9,416 nt of DNA from CAWUKT01 sp041565275 (GTDB lineage Bacteria; Bacteroidota; Bacteroidia; J057; JADKCL01): contig JBFGVE010000115.1 in NCBI GenBank assembly GCA_041565275.1, positions 1 to 9,416 on the forward strand, written 5' to 3'. A program made the translations under genes and the position numbers. Shown here in pieces: positions 6,852 through 9,416 of this stretch. Each line of letters starts with the position of its first letter. Within the stretch, counting starts at the first letter, position 1. The notes under the pieces were generated by a model, which saw only the letters and a list, made by a program, of their open reading frames with translations, was not told the origin of the DNA and did not search any database.

Positions 6852-8036
6852 TCAATTTAGAACTTTTTCCCTTTCCCGGGTGGCGTAATAAATGACCATT
6901 ACCAAAATGAACCAATGGCATATTGCACTGCCTGCCAGGGCTCCCAGCAATCCAATTCTTGGGGTAAGCACCAAGTTCACGGCGATATTGATCAGAATAC
7001 CTCCTACATTAGCCAGAACGACCTTTTGCTGTTGGTGGTGCTTGAAGAGCAGCAAGATAAAACAGGAGTAAATATAGACAGGCAGCGCACAGATGGCTCC
7101 CACAACAAAATATGCCCAAGGAAAGCTGAACCCAAAACCCACTAACAAGAGAAAATAGACAACCGGGATCCCTACAGCAACTGCGACCACTCCCCCCAGA
7201 GAGAATTTCAGTGCCAAACGGACAATGGTCCTGTCGGGCAAACGGTAGATATTCCTGGCGAAGGGAGAAACCAGGAATCCCGCACCAGCCTGGATATAAG
7301 CGAACAGATTGACCAGGATCTGGTAGCGCCCTGCCGCGGCATCATCCAGGTAATAAACTACGAAATAGAGGTCTGTCCGGGAGACCAGCATACCCACAAA
7401 TCCGAGGAGAAAGAAAGGCAAGGCAGTGCTGAAGTAACGGAACTGTAACTGTGGAAATGGACCTGACAAATAGTTTTTTCCATAGATCAGACTGAAGACA
7501 ATGGCTCTGAAAACCTGGGAAAGGGCAAAATAGCGCATCAATTCTGTGAGGCCAATGGACTCCCTGGAGAGATACAATCCCCCAAAGACGATGGCCATTG
7601 CCCCCAATTCGATCAGCACTGCTCGCCCGAAATCCTTTTCATAGACCACCACTACATCATAAGAGTGGCGGATATAGCCAAAGAAGATCCAGGTGAGCAT
7701 CCAGGTCATTTGCTCAGGCGTCCATTCCGACAGGAATACCAGGGGGATGATCATAAAGAGGATGGCTCCTCTGGCTACCAAGGCTTGTTTCCACAAGACA
7801 GGAATAGCGTCTGGCCTCAATGCAAAGGCACGAAGCAGGAATTCTTTATTTCCCCAGGAAAGGATATGCAGCCCAATTCCGGCCATGATCAAGGGATCCA
7901 GGAACGCACCCCAGACATCCTCAGAACTGTTGAGAATGACCCACCAGGCAGAAGCAAGGTTTATAAAAGCTGGCAGGATCTGGTGCAGTCCATGCAACCC
8001 TATGATCCGGAAACGGTAAAGCCACTTATCTTTCAT
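6852..8036 (-). CDS. Polysaccharide/oligosaccharide flippase-like membrane protein
   Basis: A 394-residue integral membrane protein with about 11-12 hydrophobic segments (for example near residues 43-60, 88-102, 139-154, 204-227, 240-262, 277-299, 302-320 and 358-385). The segment SRTDLYFVVYYLDDAAAGRYQILVNLFAYIQAGAGFLVSPFARNIY is characteristic of the Wzx/RfbX-like branch of the MOP flippase superfamily. These proteins move undecaprenyl-linked oligosaccharides across the inner membrane. Typical members have 12-14 spans and 420-500 residues, so this one is slightly short. It overlaps the glycosyltransferase end by 11 bp and lies 4 bp ahead of the radical SAM gene, so it belongs to a tightly packed operon. 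Which glycan it moves cannot be read from the sequence. No polymerase or ligase gene is visible in the window. Confidence 0.88.
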   Translation of the reverse strand: MKDKWLYRFRIIGLHGLHQILPAFINLASAWWVILNSSEDVWGAFLDPLIMAGIGLHILSWGNKEFLLRAFALRPDAIPVLWKQALVARGAILFMIIPLVFLSEWTPEQMTWMLTWIFFGYIRHSYDVVVVYEKDFGRAVLIELGAMAIVFGGLYLSRESIGLTELMRYFALSQVFRAIVFSLIYGKNYLSGPFPQLQFRYFSTALPFFLLGFVGMLVSRTDLYFVVYYLDDAAAGRYQILVNLFAYIQAGAGFLVSPFARNIYRLPDRTIVRLALKFSLGGVVAVAVGIPVVYFLLLVGFGFSFPWAYFVVGAICALPVYIYSCFILLLFKHHQQQKVVLANVGGILINIAVNLVLTPRIGLLGALAGSAICHWFILVMVIYYATREREKVLN

Positions 8037-9105
8037 AAACCTCTAGAATTGCTGTCACTGTATCTTCAATCCTATCCGCATTTCCGGGGGTTCCCGGCAC
8101 GGGTTTGCCCAGGGCATCCCTTACTTTCTCCGCTAACTCGCCGGGCTCCGACCCCAATGTCCAACGTGGCCCGGCTTTTGCCATGCCTACGTGGGTGGAT
8201 ACGATCCGCATTCCCTGTGCGAGGGCCTCCTCAAATACATAGCCTTGCCCCTCAAACTTTGCGGTGTGAAGAAGCACTTTGCTCCGCTGCATCACTTCCA
8301 GCACCTCCTTCCGGGGCAATTCCCCAGGCATTTCCAAGACCTGACATAACTGCCGGTCCTTCGCCTCTCTTTCCAGCACCCCCCGCAGTTCTCCTTCTCC
8401 GATGAGACAAGCCTTCAAAAAGGGATGATAGCGCCGCAAGCGCTCCAGGACGTCCAGGAAAGTTGACCAATCTTTGACCGCGACCAGGCTGCCTACTCCT
8501 AAAACGTCCAGGTTCCGCAACCCCAGGGTATTTGCCGGGAAATCTTCGGGAGGAAGGCCCCAGGGGATGACCCTCAGGTCTGGGACCTTTCTCATACTTC
8601 GCAAGGTATCAGCACCCCGCTGTGAAAGGGCAATGATGCGGATTTTGGTAAAATCCAGGAAGGAAAGGTAACGGTTTTCCGGGAGAGCGTCCTGCCCCTG
8701 AACAGTGGCTACGACCGGAATGCCTAGCCTGCGTGCAACCTGTTTCCCCAGCAAGGTACATTCATGCAACCAAAAGCTGTGGATAAGGTCAATCGGGTAC
8801 TCCTTGTGTATGGCGAAAAGTTTGCGTTTTGCTTTCCTCCAAAGCAAGAATCTGCTAAAGGGGGGACGAACATTGCTGCCACCGAGCGCGTGGACCTGAA
8901 ATCCCTTCCATTTGTAAAGGCCTGCAGTGAAGGGGTAGTGCAGCGCCACCACTGTGATCCTGAGACCAGGACGGGCAGCACGAAGAGCAGGCAAGAAAGC
9001 CTGTAAAGGGGGACTACAATTGTAGTCCTCTTCGTTCCGGGCAAATCCGGGGGTGAAAATCAATATATGCTTCATGGATCTCATACTGGGTCCGACCGCC
9101 CTCAT
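8026..9105 (-). CDS. GT4-family (GT-B fold) glycosyltransferase
   Basis: Up to 359 residues. The N-terminal acceptor domain starts KHILIFTPGFARNEEDY, with VVATVQGQDAL near residue 131. The C-terminal nucleotide-sugar domain contains VLGVGSLVAVKDW (201-213), CLIGEGELR (233-241) and the EX7E motif, E285 and E293, in FEGQGYVFEEALAQGMRIV. These mark a retaining GT4 enzyme; donor and acceptor are unknown. Three ATG starts are possible (9105, 9084, 9075); MKHILIFTPG from 9075 best fits the usual family N-terminus and gives 349 residues. The 9105 ATG overlaps a TGA in another frame (ATGA). Base composition is clearly richer in G+C than arsS (36 of 60 bases in 8281-8340 against 24 of 60 in 3181-3240), which may indicate a different history. 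It is the first complete gene of the glycan operon and overlaps the flippase by 11 bp. Confidence 0.93.
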   Translation of the reverse strand: MRAVGPSMRSMKHILIFTPGFARNEEDYNCSPPLQAFLPALRAARPGLRITVVALHYPFTAGLYKWKGFQVHALGGSNVRPPFSRFLLWRKAKRKLFAIHKEYPIDLIHSFWLHECTLLGKQVARRLGIPVVATVQGQDALPENRYLSFLDFTKIRIIALSQRGADTLRSMRKVPDLRVIPWGLPPEDFPANTLGLRNLDVLGVGSLVAVKDWSTFLDVLERLRRYHPFLKACLIGEGELRGVLEREAKDRQLCQVLEMPGELPRKEVLEVMQRSKVLLHTAKFEGQGYVFEEALAQGMRIVSTHVGMAKAGPRWTLGSEPGELAEKVRDALGKPVPGTPGNADRIEDTVTAILEVYER

Positions 9106-9189
9106 AAGACCACCAAGCTATCTAATTGACGGGTAGCATTCAAATATTCCCAATAATAGACATTGAGTAAGTAGGAAGACAGGGCAGCT

Positions 9190-9416
9190 TCAATCGGTCA
9201 AAATACCGCCTCTATAGAAACTGATCTTTCTTAAGTCCCCATTCTCTTGGTAATCACACCAGTTACCTTCCTTTATTCCGTTTTTATAATCCCCTTCCTC
9301 TTTCAGGACACCTGTTTCGTAATAATAATCTTTGTAAGTACCATTGCCATATTTACCAAAATAAGTTTTGTAGAGCAATTCACCCTCAATGTTGTAAACC
9401 CGGTAGTCTCCGACTA
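9190..9416 (-). CDS. C-terminal part of a YwqK/MORN-repeat protein (partial at the right edge)
   Basis: The frame runs open to the right edge and ends with TGA at 9192-9190. A TTG at 9378 gives only 62 codons, but 12 further codons upstream continue in the same repeat style, so the true start is outside the window. The sequence has MORN-variant spacing: YKDYYYETGVLKEEGDYKNG, then IKEGNWCDYQENGDLRKI. Such repeats typify proteins annotated as YwqK-family antitoxins or secreted/lipoprotein MORN proteins in Bacteroidota. The start is missing, so a signal peptide cannot be judged. It is 84 bp upstream of the glycosyltransferase on the same strand with no terminator between, so co-transcription is possible, but no shared role is evident. 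Composition is AT-rich compared with the glycosyltransferase. Confidence 0.8.
   Translation of the reverse strand, partial: VGDYRVYNIEGELLYKTYFGKYGNGTYKDYYYETGVLKEEGDYKNGIKEGNWCDYQENGDLRKISFYRGGILTD

Noticed and set aside
7665..8405. Long plus-strand open frame (246 codons) opposite the flippase and glycosyltransferase.
   Set aside because: It is antisense to two clearly recognisable proteins, spans their junction, and its product is Pro/Arg-rich with no domain features, as expected for a shadow of GC-rich coding sequence.
8252..8470. Minus-strand 72-codon frame within the glycosyltransferase.
   Set aside because: It lies in another frame over the conserved nucleotide-sugar domain (EX7E region) and has low-complexity Gly/Ala composition.
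1..9416. CRISPR arrays, tRNA or rRNA genes, insertion sequences.
   Set aside because: No regularly spaced repeats, cloverleaf-like sequences, conserved rRNA stretches, transposase motifs or terminal inverted repeats were seen on either strand.

Overview
The window looks like a chromosomal segment of a marine-type Bacteroidota bacterium, probably near Saprospiria/Lewinella-like lineages. This rests on the 512-aa helical protein with an LIHSLT-type N-terminus seen in that phylum, starts without clear Shine-Dalgarno sequences, a YwqK/MORN-type protein, and the pairing of ArsS with an AhpD-like protein. The assignment is inferred from protein style and was not tested by search.

Layout. Positions 1-212 are the 3' end of an unrecognised plus-strand gene. 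It is followed by a very strong perfect hairpin terminator (255-290) and a second overlapping hairpin. An AT-rich 619-bp gap leads to a plus-strand gene for a 512-aa all-helical cytoplasmic protein (832-2370). That gene ends tail to tail, three bases from the first of a long series of minus-strand genes.

In transcription order (right to left) the minus-strand series is: the 3' part of a MORN/YwqK-repeat protein (9416-9190), a GT4 glycosyltransferase (9105-8026), a polysaccharide-type flippase (8036-6852), a B12-binding-type radical SAM enzyme (6847-5345), a class I methyltransferase with an NPPY motif (5345-4635), an AhpD/CMD peroxidase-like protein (4575-4240), the arsenosugar radical SAM enzyme ArsS (4117-3065) and a small HELGH zinc metalloprotease (3000-2374).

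The first four complete genes (glycosyltransferase to methyltransferase) overlap or nearly touch (11-bp overlap, 4-bp gap, TAATG overlap). They almost certainly form one transcript for making and exporting a modified glycan or glycolipid. The AhpD-like protein and ArsS form a recognised arsenosugar pair, set off from the glycan genes by 59 bp with a possible weak promoter. The arsenite methyltransferase ArsM, which should supply the substrate of ArsS, is not in the window.

The least explained items are the 28-bp tandem repeat in the arsS leader, the unassigned B12 radical SAM/methyltransferase pair, and the co-directional run joining surface-glycan genes to an arsenosugar module.
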